A stretch of DNA of 14,253 nt from an uncultured Burkholderiales bacterium (GCA_903871435.1 CAIQGU010000412.1:1-14253); one strand, 5' to 3'. Positions 6,111 to 13,290 are shown, counted from the stretch's first letter. The notes: a model not told the origin generated them from the letters alone. Numbers and translations are program-made.

Positions 6111-8401
6111 GACGGCTTGCTCACGCCGGGCACCATCACGCAGTAGCAGGCCGGGTGAAACGGCGGCGCGAAGCCCACTTCCCAGCTGTCCTCGATCGGG
6201 ATGGCGCCTTCCAGCACGGCCGAGCGGCAGGCGATGCAGTGGTTCTCGTTCATGCCGAGGATCACCCGCTTGGTGATCGCCACGCCGCTGAGCCGGGAGC
6301 TCGCGCGCCAGCTGTCGATCTTGCCGAGGGACTGCGCCCGCTTCAGCTCGGTGCGCGCGATCAGCAACGCGCGATCCTCGCTGAAGGCATGATCGGCCAC
6401 GATCCGGTCGATCAGCTGCTGGGTGCTCCACCCCTCGGCGATTGCCTGACTGACCACCCGGTTGAGCGCCGCGCGCGTGGTGTCGCTTACGCCGCGCACC
6501 AGATCGGCGGCCTGGGCCTGCGCCGCCGCGATCGCATGCGGGTTCGCCAGCCGCGTGGCGTCCTTCACGGTGATGCCGGCGATCTTCGCCAGATCCTGCA
6601 TGCCCTCGCTCACACCGGCCGTGGCGGCCGTCTCCAACATGGCCGAGCTGCTGGCCTGCACCGCTGGCCACGGCATCGCGGCCACCGCCTTGTCGATCGC
6701 CTCCGTCACATTCTGCGGCACCGCCGGGGCGCCGGTGTGGACGGCGCGCGGGGCGAGCTGGTCCGCGATGCGCGACGCGTCCGCCAGATCATCGAAGGTC
6801 GAGGGCTCATCGGCCGGCTTGTCACCGGTCTCGTCGCCGGCCGCCTTCTGCATGCTGTCCGGCAGCAGCGCAGCGATGGCCTGCGCCACACGCGGGGCCT
6901 CGTGCGCCAGGAAATGAGACCAGATTGCCCCCAGCCGCGCATCGTCGCCGGCGGCCTTCAGCAGCTGCTCCTGGGCATCCGCCTCATCCGGCTTCGGCGC
7001 ATCCGCCCCGCCCATCACCGGCCCGCCGTTATGGCCGATCTGCGGCGGCGGTGGTGGCGGAGCCAGTGCTACGGACAGCGGCACGGCCCCGGTCGGCGTG
7101 TAGATCAGATTGACATCGCCACCCTCGATCGGGTCGCGTCCGATATCCGCCAGCACCTGGTTGATCGTCAGCACGCCCACCTTGAGGTAGCCGGTCGAGA
7201 CCGTCATCTGCTCGGCCGGGTTCGTCTCCATTTCCTCGTGCCAGGCGAACTCGATGTCGTGCCAGCCCCAGCCGGCCACGATGCACCGGTCGATCACCCG
7301 CTTCACCCACTGCATCAGCGGAGCGAGGCCCTCGGCATTGGCCATGCCGGAGGCGGTCTCGGCCGTGGCACGGTTGATCTGCTTCACCGCCCATTGCGGC
7401 GAAACGCTGAACGCGTAGCTGACGATGCGCGCCAGCCACTCGTCGAACTCATCCTTGAGGGCTGCTTCCTTGGTCTGGGTGAACCCCTTGGCAATGCCGC
7501 CCGGCACGAACCGCACCCGCCGCCGCGACGCCTGATCCCCAGTCAGCAGCTCGTCCCAATAGCGCTGGAAGTCGCCGATCTGCTCGACGGACCAGGTCTC
7601 CGGCACGCCGGCCAGCGCATCGGGGATCGTGCCGGCGGTGTAGTATTCGAGCTGATGCAGCTGCCGCCGCAGCGCGACGTTCACCGTCATCGCCACCTGC
7701 TGCACCTGAGACAGGCCGTAGAGCTTGTAGGAACGCAGGTTGCGCGGGAGGTAGAGCAGCTCCTCGCGCGTGTAGTTCACCGCCGGCAGACCCTTCAGCA
7801 CCTGCTGATAGGCCGGCGCCGGCGGCAGCGGCGTCCGCCCGAAATCGTCGATCACCCGCTTGATCGTGCCGCCATCCACGAACTCGAAGCCGTAGATGCC
7901 GCCGCCCATGGTCCGGCGCGGGAACAGCGTGGCGGCATCGAGCACGAACATGTCGTCCAGCAGCGGTCTGATCCACTCTTCCCAGCAATGCTCGCCGTCC
8001 GGCGTCTCGAAGAACGCCGCGAGCACGCCCAGCCGCTTGTCCGGCGTCTTGCCCCGCGCCGATTTGTCCTTCAGCTGGAACTGCCAAGTCTGGCCGCAGA
8101 GCTGATCCTTCCGCGTCTCGATCACCAGGCGCAGCACGTCGCAGTTCTCGGCCAGCGCGCGGAGCTGCTCGGCCGAGACGTCCTCGTCCTGGCGCGGGCT
8201 GGTGGTGAGGTTGGTGGCTGTCGGGAAATCGAACTGCCGGCCGCCGATGCCGGGCGGCGCCTGTGGCGCAATCGGCTCGGCGGGGCCGAACCAACTGGGG
8301 CCACGGCCCGTGACGGCATAGACCACAGCGGTAGCCAGACGAGAGAACAGCGCGGGCTTGCCGGGCGCGGGCACATTGCCGGGCTGCGTCGTGTCGCTCA
8401 T
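6107..8401 (-). CDS. Portal protein fused to Mu F-like minor head protein
   Basis: The 764-aa protein combines two jobs usually held by two genes. Residues about 60-445 are a portal protein: LAENCDVLRLVIETRKDQ (83-100), FVDGGTIKRVIDDFGRTPLPP (about 174-194), REELLYLPRNLRSYKLYGLS (212-231) and a C-terminal MTVSTGYLKVGVLTINQVLAD stretch. Six prolines (448-453) and IGHNGG begin a linker of about 110 residues. Residues about 570-755 are a Mu F-like (PF04233-type) domain with IARTELKRAQSLGKI (681-695), Cys722-x2-Cys725 and HPACYC (749-754), a possible metal site. The portal would form the dodecameric DNA gate and the F part would be a minor head protein inside the head. No stop or frameshift is visible at the junction. 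Confidence 0.88.
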   Translation of the reverse strand: MSDTTQPGNVPAPGKPALFSRLATAVVYAVTGRGPSWFGPAEPIAPQAPPGIGGRQFDFPTATNLTTSPRQDEDVSAEQLRALAENCDVLRLVIETRKDQLCGQTWQFQLKDKSARGKTPDKRLGVLAAFFETPDGEHCWEEWIRPLLDDMFVLDAATLFPRRTMGGGIYGFEFVDGGTIKRVIDDFGRTPLPPAPAYQQVLKGLPAVNYTREELLYLPRNLRSYKLYGLSQVQQVAMTVNVALRRQLHQLEYYTAGTIPDALAGVPETWSVEQIGDFQRYWDELLTGDQASRRRVRFVPGGIAKGFTQTKEAALKDEFDEWLARIVSYAFSVSPQWAVKQINRATAETASGMANAEGLAPLMQWVKRVIDRCIVAGWGWHDIEFAWHEEMETNPAEQMTVSTGYLKVGVLTINQVLADIGRDPIEGGDVNLIYTPTGAVPLSVALAPPPPPPQIGHNGGPVMGGADAPKPDEADAQEQLLKAAGDDARLGAIWSHFLAHEAPRVAQAIAALLPDSMQKAAGDETGDKPADEPSTFDDLADASRIADQLAPRAVHTGAPAVPQNVTEAIDKAVAAMPWPAVQASSSAMLETAATAGVSEGMQDLAKIAGITVKDATRLANPHAIAAAQAQAADLVRGVSDTTRAALNRVVSQAIAEGWSTQQLIDRIVADHAFSEDRALLIARTELKRAQSLGKIDSWRASSRLSGVAITKRVILGMNENHCIACRSAVLEGAIPIEDSWEVGFAPPFHPACYCVMVPGVSKPS

Positions 8402-9741
8402 GTGAGCGCTCCTGCATGGGTTTCAGGGGCGGCCTCGCGCGCCTTCATCGCGGCGTGCTGCTGGCGCATCCATTCCAGCATCCCGTCAGCCGGCTTGGTG
8501 ATGAACGGATCGGCGCCGGCGATCGCCATCATCCCGGCCCAGGCGCGGTCGGCGTGGCCCTCGCCGTCACGATCGGCGACTAGGCGCGGCATGCCGGTCT
8601 CGCTGGTGATCTTCTTGATCTTGTGCAGATCGGCCCGCAGCTTCGGATCGCCCGCGGGAATGCGCAGCTTGCGATCCTCGAACGCCATCTTCGCGGCGCT
8701 CGCCACGTTCATCCGCACGGCGCCGTTGAGATGCAGGCCAATCACCCGGCCGCGCCCGTAGCGTGCCTTGGCATCCTCCACCGGCTTCTCGCCCATGCCG
8801 GTCTGGTCCATCACCAGCCGCTCGACGGTGTAGCGCCCCATCAGCCGCTCGATCTCGGCATCCTGCGCCGCGAAGCTCGCGCCCTTGAGCGTCACGATCT
8901 CGCGCGTCCACATCACATCGCCCAGCAGCTCCAGCACCCAGGCGACCCAGAGGTCGTTCCGGCGCGCGATGTCGTTGCCGATGAACACCCGGCCGCCCTG
9001 GTAGCCTTCCGGCCTTCCTGCGGCCTCGTCCTCGCACTGGGTAATGATGTCGTAGCTCAGCCAGGCGCTGCTTTCGTCCAGGAACTCCAGCAGGAATTCT
9101 TGCCGCCACAGATCCTCGTCACCGGCGTTGCGGTGCAGCTCCTCGATGTCGCGTGGCAGGCCGTCCGCCACCGCCTGGTTGATGTCCACCAGGTGGCGGG
9201 ACCAGCCATCGTCCGCGCCGGTCATCAGCTCATAGAACTTGTTCTGCTTGCCGTTCGGCGTGCTCACCACGCGCAGCTTGAGCCCGGGCTTGGAGATCAC
9301 CGGGAACAGCGCGCGCCAGATCGCCCGGCTGTCCCGGTGAAACGCGAACTCGTCGAGCATCACGTTGGCGGAGAAGCCGCGCGCGGTGTCCGGATTGGCG
9401 GGCAGCGCCGTGATTTTGCTGCCGGACGGGAAGGTCACCTCGGCGGCGCGATGCGTCGCGTCATCGATCTTGAGGTCGAACTCCATGATCTCGCCGGCCA
9501 GGCCATAGGCCTTCATATGCGGGCGCACGCCTTCGTTCAGCGCCTCGAACGCCTGACGCTCGCCGCGCGACAGGATGATCCAGCGGGTGCGGCCCTTGTT
9601 GAGCTCGTGATCGACGCAGTCGTCGGTTGCTTCCAGGGTGGTGGTAAAGGTCTTGCCAGTCTGGCGGGCGAACATGCCGATCTTGAACCGCGTGCGATCC
9701 TTCAGCCAGCGCACCTGGTAGGGATAGAGCAGGCCGCTCAT
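8398..9741 (-). CDS. terL: Terminase large subunit (Mu gp28-like)
   Basis: The 447-aa packaging motor has all expected elements. The Walker A motif is ARQTGKT (25-31, Lys30), Walker B is NVMLDEFAF (126-134, Asp130-Glu131) and the coupling motif is VVSTPNG (158-164). In the nuclease half, Asp257 (IGNDIARRNDLW), Asp312 (VMDQTGMG) and the DGEGHADRAWA stretch (His396, Asp398) are candidate metal ligands. It uses ATP to drive DNA into the prohead and cuts it. It overlaps both neighbours by 4 bp (ATGA). The length is somewhat short for Mu gp28-type terminases but no part is missing. Confidence 0.93.
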   Translation of the reverse strand: MSGLLYPYQVRWLKDRTRFKIGMFARQTGKTFTTTLEATDDCVDHELNKGRTRWIILSRGERQAFEALNEGVRPHMKAYGLAGEIMEFDLKIDDATHRAAEVTFPSGSKITALPANPDTARGFSANVMLDEFAFHRDSRAIWRALFPVISKPGLKLRVVSTPNGKQNKFYELMTGADDGWSRHLVDINQAVADGLPRDIEELHRNAGDEDLWRQEFLLEFLDESSAWLSYDIITQCEDEAAGRPEGYQGGRVFIGNDIARRNDLWVAWVLELLGDVMWTREIVTLKGASFAAQDAEIERLMGRYTVERLVMDQTGMGEKPVEDAKARYGRGRVIGLHLNGAVRMNVASAAKMAFEDRKLRIPAGDPKLRADLHKIKKITSETGMPRLVADRDGEGHADRAWAGMMAIAGADPFITKPADGMLEWMRQQHAAMKAREAAPETHAGALT

Positions 9742-10295
9742 GCTTCGCCCGCATACAGCGCGCGGATGCGGGCGATCATCTCGGCCGGCGTCAGCGCCTC
9801 GGCCGTCGCTTCCACCTCAACCTGCGCGATCTTCTTCTCCAGCTCGGCGACGAGTTCCTTCTTCAGCCGCAGCGTCTTCTCAAGGTCGGATTTCTCGGCC
9901 GAGGACAAATTGGCGAGCGCCTTGGTCAGAAACTGCAGGTCCTTCGCGTTGAGGTTCACCGCCCCTTCCGGATCGACGCTGGCGACCAGCAGGCGCGTCA
10001 GCAGCGACTGCATGACGCGGATGTTGAGCCGGGCCTGTCGGTTCTCGGGTTCCTCGCCGATGCGGCGCACCAGCCCCTCGGACATCGCCTGCCCTTCGGA
10101 GATCAGCCCGGCCAGCGCATCGAGCCCCTGGACATGGCGATGCAGGCCGGAGCGGGACGGCAGGCCGTCTTCGTCCAGCCCCATCTTGCTAAGATAGACC
10201 AGGATTTCATCAAGCGTGTGGCCGTCCTGGCGCAGGCGCGTGATGGCGTCCCGGACGTCGCTCGGCAGTTTGTCAACCTTGGACGGGCGCGGCAT
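9738..10295 (-). CDS. DUF3486 family protein, Mu gp27-like small terminase candidate
   Basis: The 185-aa product begins MPRPSKVDKLPSDVRDAI, the typical opening of the DUF3486/Mu gp27 family. It continues with a helix-turn-helix-like segment (TLDEILVYLSKMG to LPSRSGLHRHVQGLD, about 27-59) and a long coiled coil (about 125-160, SDLEKTLRLKKELVAELEKKIA). The combination of DNA-binding N-terminus and oligomerising coiled coil, directly upstream of the large terminase with a 4-bp overlap, supports the role of DNA-recognition subunit. Its start shares one base with the stop of the preceding gene. Confidence 0.87.
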   Translation of the reverse strand: MPRPSKVDKLPSDVRDAITRLRQDGHTLDEILVYLSKMGLDEDGLPSRSGLHRHVQGLDALAGLISEGQAMSEGLVRRIGEEPENRQARLNIRVMQSLLTRLLVASVDPEGAVNLNAKDLQFLTKALANLSSAEKSDLEKTLRLKKELVAELEKKIAQVEVEATAEALTPAEMIARIRALYAGEA

Positions 10296-10597
10296 CAGCC
10301 GGGCGCCAGCCGCCAGCGCGACTGCTCCACGCCCGAAACGGCAATCCGCCCTTCGGCCGCCATCCGGCCGCGATCGGTCAGCGTGACCATGATCGCGTCA
10401 TCGTTGTCGAGCGCGATGCACTCCTCATCGGCGAGAAACGCCAGGTCCACCGCGTAGGTGCTGCGGCGGTCCCGCGCGAAGCCGCCATGCTCCAGCGCCA
10501 CGTAGATGACATCGGCCGGCGTCTCAGCGCCGATCCGCGCGAGCAGCCGCAGGATGAACACTCGTCGCGCTGCGTCCAGATCGGTTTGCAGGCTCAT
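10295..10597 (-). CDS. Small winged-helix-like phage protein (Mu gp26 position)
   Basis: The 100-aa protein has a helical N-terminus (QTDLDAARRVFILRLLARIGAETPADVIYVALEH), then a segment like a winged helix (RRSTYAVDLAFLADEECIALDNDDAIMVTLTDRGRMAAEG). The final TLTDRG is the usual wing strand. It resembles the small VpaChn25_0724-type proteins of Mu-like phages in size, layout and position just before DUF3486; the link is from memory of the family and not verified. Start and stop overlap the neighbours by 4 bp and 1 bp. Confidence 0.75.
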   Translation of the reverse strand: MSLQTDLDAARRVFILRLLARIGAETPADVIYVALEHGGFARDRRSTYAVDLAFLADEECIALDNDDAIMVTLTDRGRMAAEGRIAVSGVEQSRWRLAPG

Positions 10598-11010
10598 GCC
10601 CGGCCGGCTTTCAACGCACCGGCCTTCAGCGCGCCGTCCACAAGCACGTTCAACGGGCGTTCAATGCGCTCCAGCAGCTCGTGAACGCCTTGCACCTCCA
10701 CGCGGATGGCCTGGGCCGTGCCTTCCAGGCGCGTCATCCGCTCGCGGAGATCGGAGATCTCGCTGCTGCTGGGCATGTGCTTCATGTCGGTTTCCAGCAC
10801 GCTGATCCGCGCGCCCTGGGCGTCCATGTCCTCGCCCAGTGGCCCGATCGTCTCGGCCATATCCTTATGCGTCACGAGTGACTGCCGAATGACCCACCAG
10901 GCGGCGCCACTGAAAAGGCCGACGAAGCCGCCGATGAGCGTCAGAACGTCCACCCAGAACCGGGCGGACGAGGGGATGTCTTGAAGCAATTCTTTCTCCT
11001 GACCGATCAT
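10594..11010 (-). CDS. DUF2730-like membrane-anchored coiled-coil protein (Mu gp25 position)
   Basis: The 138-aa product has one hydrophobic span (about residues 18-42, FWVDVLTLIGGFVGLFSGAAWWV), then a charged coiled coil up to about 120 with heptads such as ISVLETDMKHM and ISDLRERMTRLEG. This is the build of DUF2730 proteins, found before gp26/gp27 in Mu-like phages. It ends with a short duplication (ALKAGALKAG). The ATG at 11010 overlaps the lipoprotein gene by 4 bp. A TTG at codon 8 has a GGAG site 7 nt upstream and is an alternative start. A longer frame to 11190 is a shadow. Confidence 0.78.
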   Translation of the reverse strand: MIGQEKELLQDIPSSARFWVDVLTLIGGFVGLFSGAAWWVIRQSLVTHKDMAETIGPLGEDMDAQGARISVLETDMKHMPSSSEISDLRERMTRLEGTAQAIRVEVQGVHELLERIERPLNVLVDGALKAGALKAGRA

Positions 11011-11276
11011 GGCGTGGGCGGGGGAACGGATGAGGACGCGGGGGCCGCGCCGGCGCAGGCGCGGACCACGGCGCGCAGCGCCGCGTAATCCGCCATGAAG
11101 CGCGGCAGCACCGAGGTGGGTGGCAGCGCTTCGAGCTCGTCCGCGGCCCGGGTCTGGTCCACCAGGTCGTATTCGACGAGCGGCGGGCAATCCGGCTCAG
11201 AAATGCCCGGCGCGCAGCTCGCGAGCCACAGCAGCGGGATCATGAGGCGCAGCGGTTTCGGCCACGAGTTCGGCAT
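11007..11276 (-). CDS. Rz1-like outer-membrane spanin lipoprotein
   Basis: The 89-aa product has a basic/hydrophobic signal (MPNSWPKPLRLMIPLLWLASC) ending in a LASC lipobox with Cys21 as the expected lipidated residue. The mature part is about 69 residues and proline-rich at its end. The first 80 bp lie inside the end of the upstream membrane protein gene in another frame, the usual Rz/Rz1 arrangement. It would join the inner-membrane partner across the periplasm to fuse the membranes in the last step of lysis. The AAGGTGA site before the ATG supports the start. Confidence 0.72.
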   Translation of the reverse strand: MPNSWPKPLRLMIPLLWLASCAPGISEPDCPPLVEYDLVDQTRAADELEALPPTSVLPRFMADYAALRAVVRACAGAAPASSSVPPPTP

Positions 11277-11424
11277 GGGTCACCTTGTCGGTTATGGCCA
11301 AATCCTTGGCCTGCTGCGCCGTGGCGCCGGCGCTGCGCAGGGCGGAGATGCCCCACACAGCGCCGCACACCACGGCCAGGGCGGCCGCCGCATACACGGC
11401 CGCCGAGATCCCGGCCGGGATCAC
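11197..11424 (-). CDS. Rz-like inner-membrane spanin candidate
   Basis: The 75-aa product starts at GTG in a GTGA overlap with the upstream gene. It has one N-terminal membrane span (about 5-27, ISAAVYAAAALAVVCGAVWGI) followed by a helical periplasmic part rich in Ala, Gln, Asp and Lys (ATAQQAKDLAITDKVTHAELV). It is short for an i-spanin. The call depends mainly on the out-of-frame overlap with a lipoprotein gene. It could be another small membrane lysis protein. Confidence 0.6.
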   Translation of the reverse strand: MIPAGISAAVYAAAALAVVCGAVWGISALRSAGATAQQAKDLAITDKVTHAELVAETAAPHDPAAVARELRAGHF

Positions 11425-11639
11425 TTCGCAGCGGGTGTGGGGACGGCCACCGGCGCGGGCGCCGGCTTCAGATTGCCGATGAAGTGGATGGCGCCGTAGA
11501 TCACCGAATAGACCGTGGAGCTGGCCGTGGTCGGCGCCGGCAGCAGCAGCAGCACGGCGGTCGCGATCGCGATGACGAAGGTGATGTAGGGGATGATGCT
11601 GGCATAGGGCGTGGCGGCCAGCAGGGATACGATGTCCAT
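11421..11639 (-). CDS. Small membrane protein, holin candidate
   Basis: The 72-aa product has one long hydrophobic segment (about 12-37, ASIIPYITFVIAIATAVLLLL), then a Ser/Thr-rich part and an Ala-Pro-rich tail with a lysine at the end. Size, single span and first place in the lysis cluster fit a holin or pinholin, but no family signature is recognised. An AGGAGA site lies 8 nt before the ATG. It is the first gene after a 92-nt gap that holds the repeated 15-bp motif, so it likely heads the lysis/packaging operon. Confidence 0.6.
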   Translation of the reverse strand: MDIVSLLAATPYASIIPYITFVIAIATAVLLLLPAPTTASSTVYSVIYGAIHFIGNLKPAPAPVAVPTPAAK

Positions 11640-11689
11640 GGGTGCTCTCCTGGGTGGGAGCCTGACCCTAGAAACCTGTGCTCGCGCGT

Positions 11690-11704
11690 ATCAGTCCGGC
11701 CGAC
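11690..11704 (-). promoter_or_regulatory. 15-bp late-promoter candidate motif upstream of the lysis operon
   Basis: Minus-strand GTCGGCCGGACTGAT is repeated exactly at 4937-4951, at almost the same distance from the start codon (51 against 50 nt). A weak -10-like TAGGGT lies 19 nt downstream, the same offset as in the other copy. A shorter related element (GCGGACTGAC) lies 41 bp further upstream at 11731-11740, about four helical turns away, over the stop codon of the helix-turn-helix gene. Mu has Plys in this position. The remaining gap (11640-11731) shows nothing else clear. Confidence 0.5.
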
Positions 11705-11731
11705 GCCACATGAAGGCGGCGCGGCCGATGG

Positions 11732-12133
11732 TCAGTCCGCCTGATGCGACGCGATCGCGGCAGCGGTCGCCACAGTCGATCCGCGCGGCACGACGTGAAC
11801 GCTTCTGCCGCATCGTGCCGCGATCTGCCCGAGCATTGCGGCGTGCGCGCCGACGCAGGGCCAGCCCAACGACTGAGCCTCGTGATCGTCCGACGCGATC
11901 CCCAGCTCGATGACGACACCGCCTGGATGTCGCGCGATCACGTCCAACGCCTGATCGGCACCCTTCTCGATGAGCCGATACAGCGCCCGCAGCTCGGCGA
12001 GGATGCCGTCTTTCACCGGATTGCGTCCAGATGCCCAGGATTTCACGGTGTCGGGTCGCACGCCGAGAAAGTCAGCGGCCTCTCTTTGCGAGAGGCCGCA
12101 CCGGTCGAGCAGCAGGGCAAATGCTGTGATCAC
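11732..12133 (-). CDS. XRE-type helix-turn-helix regulator, in the place of Mu C
   Basis: The 133-aa product has an N-terminal XRE/Cro-like domain. FALLLDRCGLSQREAADFLG (5-24) supplies the first helices and helix 2, and VRPDTVKSWASGRNPVKDGI (25-44) the recognition helix region. The C-terminal half (about 70-133, GGVVIELGIASDDHEAQSLGW) looks like a small alpha/beta domain and is not recognised. GTG at 12133 is chosen because it forms a GTGA overlap with the upstream gene; ATG at 12181 would add 16 residues inside that gene. It lies between a Mor-like gene and the lysis operon, so it may be the late-stage activator or a repressor of the promoter upstream. Confidence 0.8.
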   Translation of the reverse strand: MITAFALLLDRCGLSQREAADFLGVRPDTVKSWASGRNPVKDGILAELRALYRLIEKGADQALDVIARHPGGVVIELGIASDDHEAQSLGWPCVGAHAAMLGQIAARCGRSVHVVPRGSTVATAAAIASHQAD

Positions 12134-12360
12134 CGGATTACGTGGCCGCGCAGCCCGCAAATGCGGCTCTCGCCAAGCCACGCCTCCACGATGTCGCCCC
12201 GGTGATCGGTCCCGACGTGACTTCCCTTCGGGAGAAGGGCGGTCGCGCCAGCGGCGACGCGACGGGCGTTTTCATGAACAACGAGCGCCTCGCGAATGGT
12301 GGTCGCGTCGATCCACGTTGTCTGATTGGTGCGAGCGTTGGTGATCAGGAATTCGGTCAT
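12130..12360 (-). CDS. Hypothetical 76-aa protein, first gene of the middle operon
   Basis: The start at 12360 is supported by a GGAG site 8 nt upstream; an in-frame ATG at 12417 would lie inside the promoter palindrome and is rejected. The product (MTEFLITNARTNQTTWIDAT, then REALVVHENARRVAAGATALLPKG and GDIVEAWLGESRICGLRGHV) is a small mixed alpha/beta protein with no recognised family. It is coupled to the downstream helix-turn-helix gene through a GTGA overlap and is probably transcribed from the promoter just upstream. Confidence 0.68.
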   Translation of the reverse strand: MTEFLITNARTNQTTWIDATTIREALVVHENARRVAAGATALLPKGSHVGTDHRGDIVEAWLGESRICGLRGHVIR

Positions 12361-12404
12361 CTCAGGTTCTCCACCTCGTCCAGCGGGCCAATCCCACTGG
12401 GCAT

Positions 12405-12436
12405 CGTCAAAATACACGACCCGTGTATTTCGTCAA
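12405..12436 (-). promoter_or_regulatory. Promoter with 9+3+9 palindrome between -35 and -10
   Basis: On the minus strand TTGACG (12431-12436) and TATTTT (12409-12414) are separated by 16 bp and fit sigma-70 -35 and -10 elements (5/6 and 4/6 matches). The spacer is nearly filled by a perfect palindrome, AAATACACG-ACC-CGTGTATTT (12410-12430). It is one of the most AT-rich stretches of the window and lies in the 88-bp gap downstream of the Mor-like gene. Predicted transcription would start about 40 nt before the 76-aa gene. The palindrome is a likely operator or activator site. Confidence 0.65.
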
Positions 12437-12448
12437 TATCCGTCTTCG

Positions 12449-12964
12449 TCAGGCGTCCGTCAGACGAAGCCCGCGCCGATCGGGCGCAAACCCGAAATCC
12501 AGCTGCGGGCGATCGCCCATCGGCGCGGCATCGCGCCCACCGCGCCGCCCGCCGATCCCATAGCGCCGGCCCACGCCGCGGATCGCATCTGTGATCTCCA
12601 CACCCGCAGGATCGAACCCTTCCAGCAGCCGCGTCACCCAGCGCGGGCCGAGCTCCAGCTTCTGCGCGATCTGGGCATTGTTGCAGCCCAGCACCTTCAG
12701 CGCCCGCGCCTCGAACCAGTTCAGCGGGCCCTTGCAACTCGGCACCAGGCGCTCCTCGCCGCCCAGGCGCTGGCAGATCAGCTGCGCCGCGCGATGCCCC
12801 ACGCAGGCCGCGATCGGGTGCGAGGAATAGATGCGCTGCGGGAAATACACCTTCCGGCCGCTGAACGTCCGGGCGAAGCGCAGCGTCAGCGGCAGGCCGA
12901 CGAGATCGCAGATCTCGCCGAGCAGCGCAGGCAGCAGGTTCACCGGAAATTCGAGCGCGGCCAT
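12449..12964 (-). CDS. Mor/C-family transcription activator
   Basis: The 171-aa product fits the Mor transcription activator family. It has a helical N-terminus (NLLPALLGEICDLVGLPLTLRFA), a short strand GRKVYFPQ (37-43) like the dimer strand of Mor, then conserved-type HRAAQLICQRLGG and a C-terminal helix-turn-helix (FEARALKVLGCNNAQIAQKL, 84-103, and LGPRWVTRLLE, 105-115). Residues 116-171 form an Arg/Gly-rich extension not present in Mu Mor (129 aa). In Mu, Mor turns on the middle promoter just downstream; here a palindromic promoter lies 13-bp beyond the stop codon. A GGAG site 7 nt before the ATG supports the start. Confidence 0.82.
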   Translation of the reverse strand: MAALEFPVNLLPALLGEICDLVGLPLTLRFARTFSGRKVYFPQRIYSSHPIAACVGHRAAQLICQRLGGEERLVPSCKGPLNWFEARALKVLGCNNAQIAQKLELGPRWVTRLLEGFDPAGVEITDAIRGVGRRYGIGGRRGGRDAAPMGDRPQLDFGFAPDRRGLRLTDA

Positions 12965-12966
12965 GA

Positions 12967-13263
12967 TCAGCTCCGTCGGCTGGAATAATCGGGGGGCAAA
13001 ACCGTCACGATCATGGCGTGCATCGGTTCATAGACCACGCGAACGCCCCGCCCATCCGGCAGGCGCACCAGCCACAGCTCGCGGCCAAACCGCTGGCGCT
13101 GCAGCAGGATCGCGGTGCTGCGGTCACCCGCGAGCGTGAGAACGATGTCCGCCACCATCGCGCCAAACGCGGCCGGCGACAGAGACACGCCGTAACGTGC
13201 CAGCGCCTGTTCGGCGGCGTGGGGGCAGCCGTATTGATGCGCGGAAGGCGGGAGCGCGTTCAT
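12967..13263 (-). CDS. Hypothetical 98-aa phage protein upstream of the Mor-like gene
   Basis: The product has an N-terminal helical part (AEQALARYGVSLSPAAFGAMVADIV, about 16-40) and a beta-rich C-terminal half (RELWLVRLPDGRGVRVVYEP, MHAMIVTVLPP). The pattern of helix then four strands with RRG/VVYD-like and IVTVLP motifs is shared by small proteins often seen before Mor in Mu-like phages; no function is known to me. It has a distant RelE-like look, but no catalytic residues can be assigned. A GGGAG site lies 6 nt before the ATG. Its stop is 2 nt before the Mor-like start. Confidence 0.72.
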   Translation of the reverse strand: MNALPPSAHQYGCPHAAEQALARYGVSLSPAAFGAMVADIVLTLAGDRSTAILLQRQRFGRELWLVRLPDGRGVRVVYEPMHAMIVTVLPPDYSSRRS

Positions 13264-13290
13264 GGCGCGCTCCCGCTGCTGTGCCGGACG

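Noticed and set aside
7000..7080. Run of proline codons in the portal-F gene as a sequencing or frameshift artefact
   Set aside because: The frame continues cleanly on both sides with recognisable domains, so it is read as a natural linker.
6155..8761. Very long plus-strand frame of 868 codons opposite the portal and terminase genes
   Set aside because: It is antisense to two clear genes and its product is rich in Arg, His and Gly with no domain pattern. Long antisense frames are common in GC-rich DNA.
10600..10660. Short tandem repeat at the end of the DUF2730-like gene (ALKAGALKAG)
   Set aside because: A simple two-copy imperfect coding duplication at a protein tail, with no sign of a regulatory or mobile function.
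12967..13263. 98-aa protein as a RelE-type toxin
   Set aside because: The fold pattern is only vaguely similar, no catalytic residues can be assigned, and there is no antitoxin-like partner next to it.
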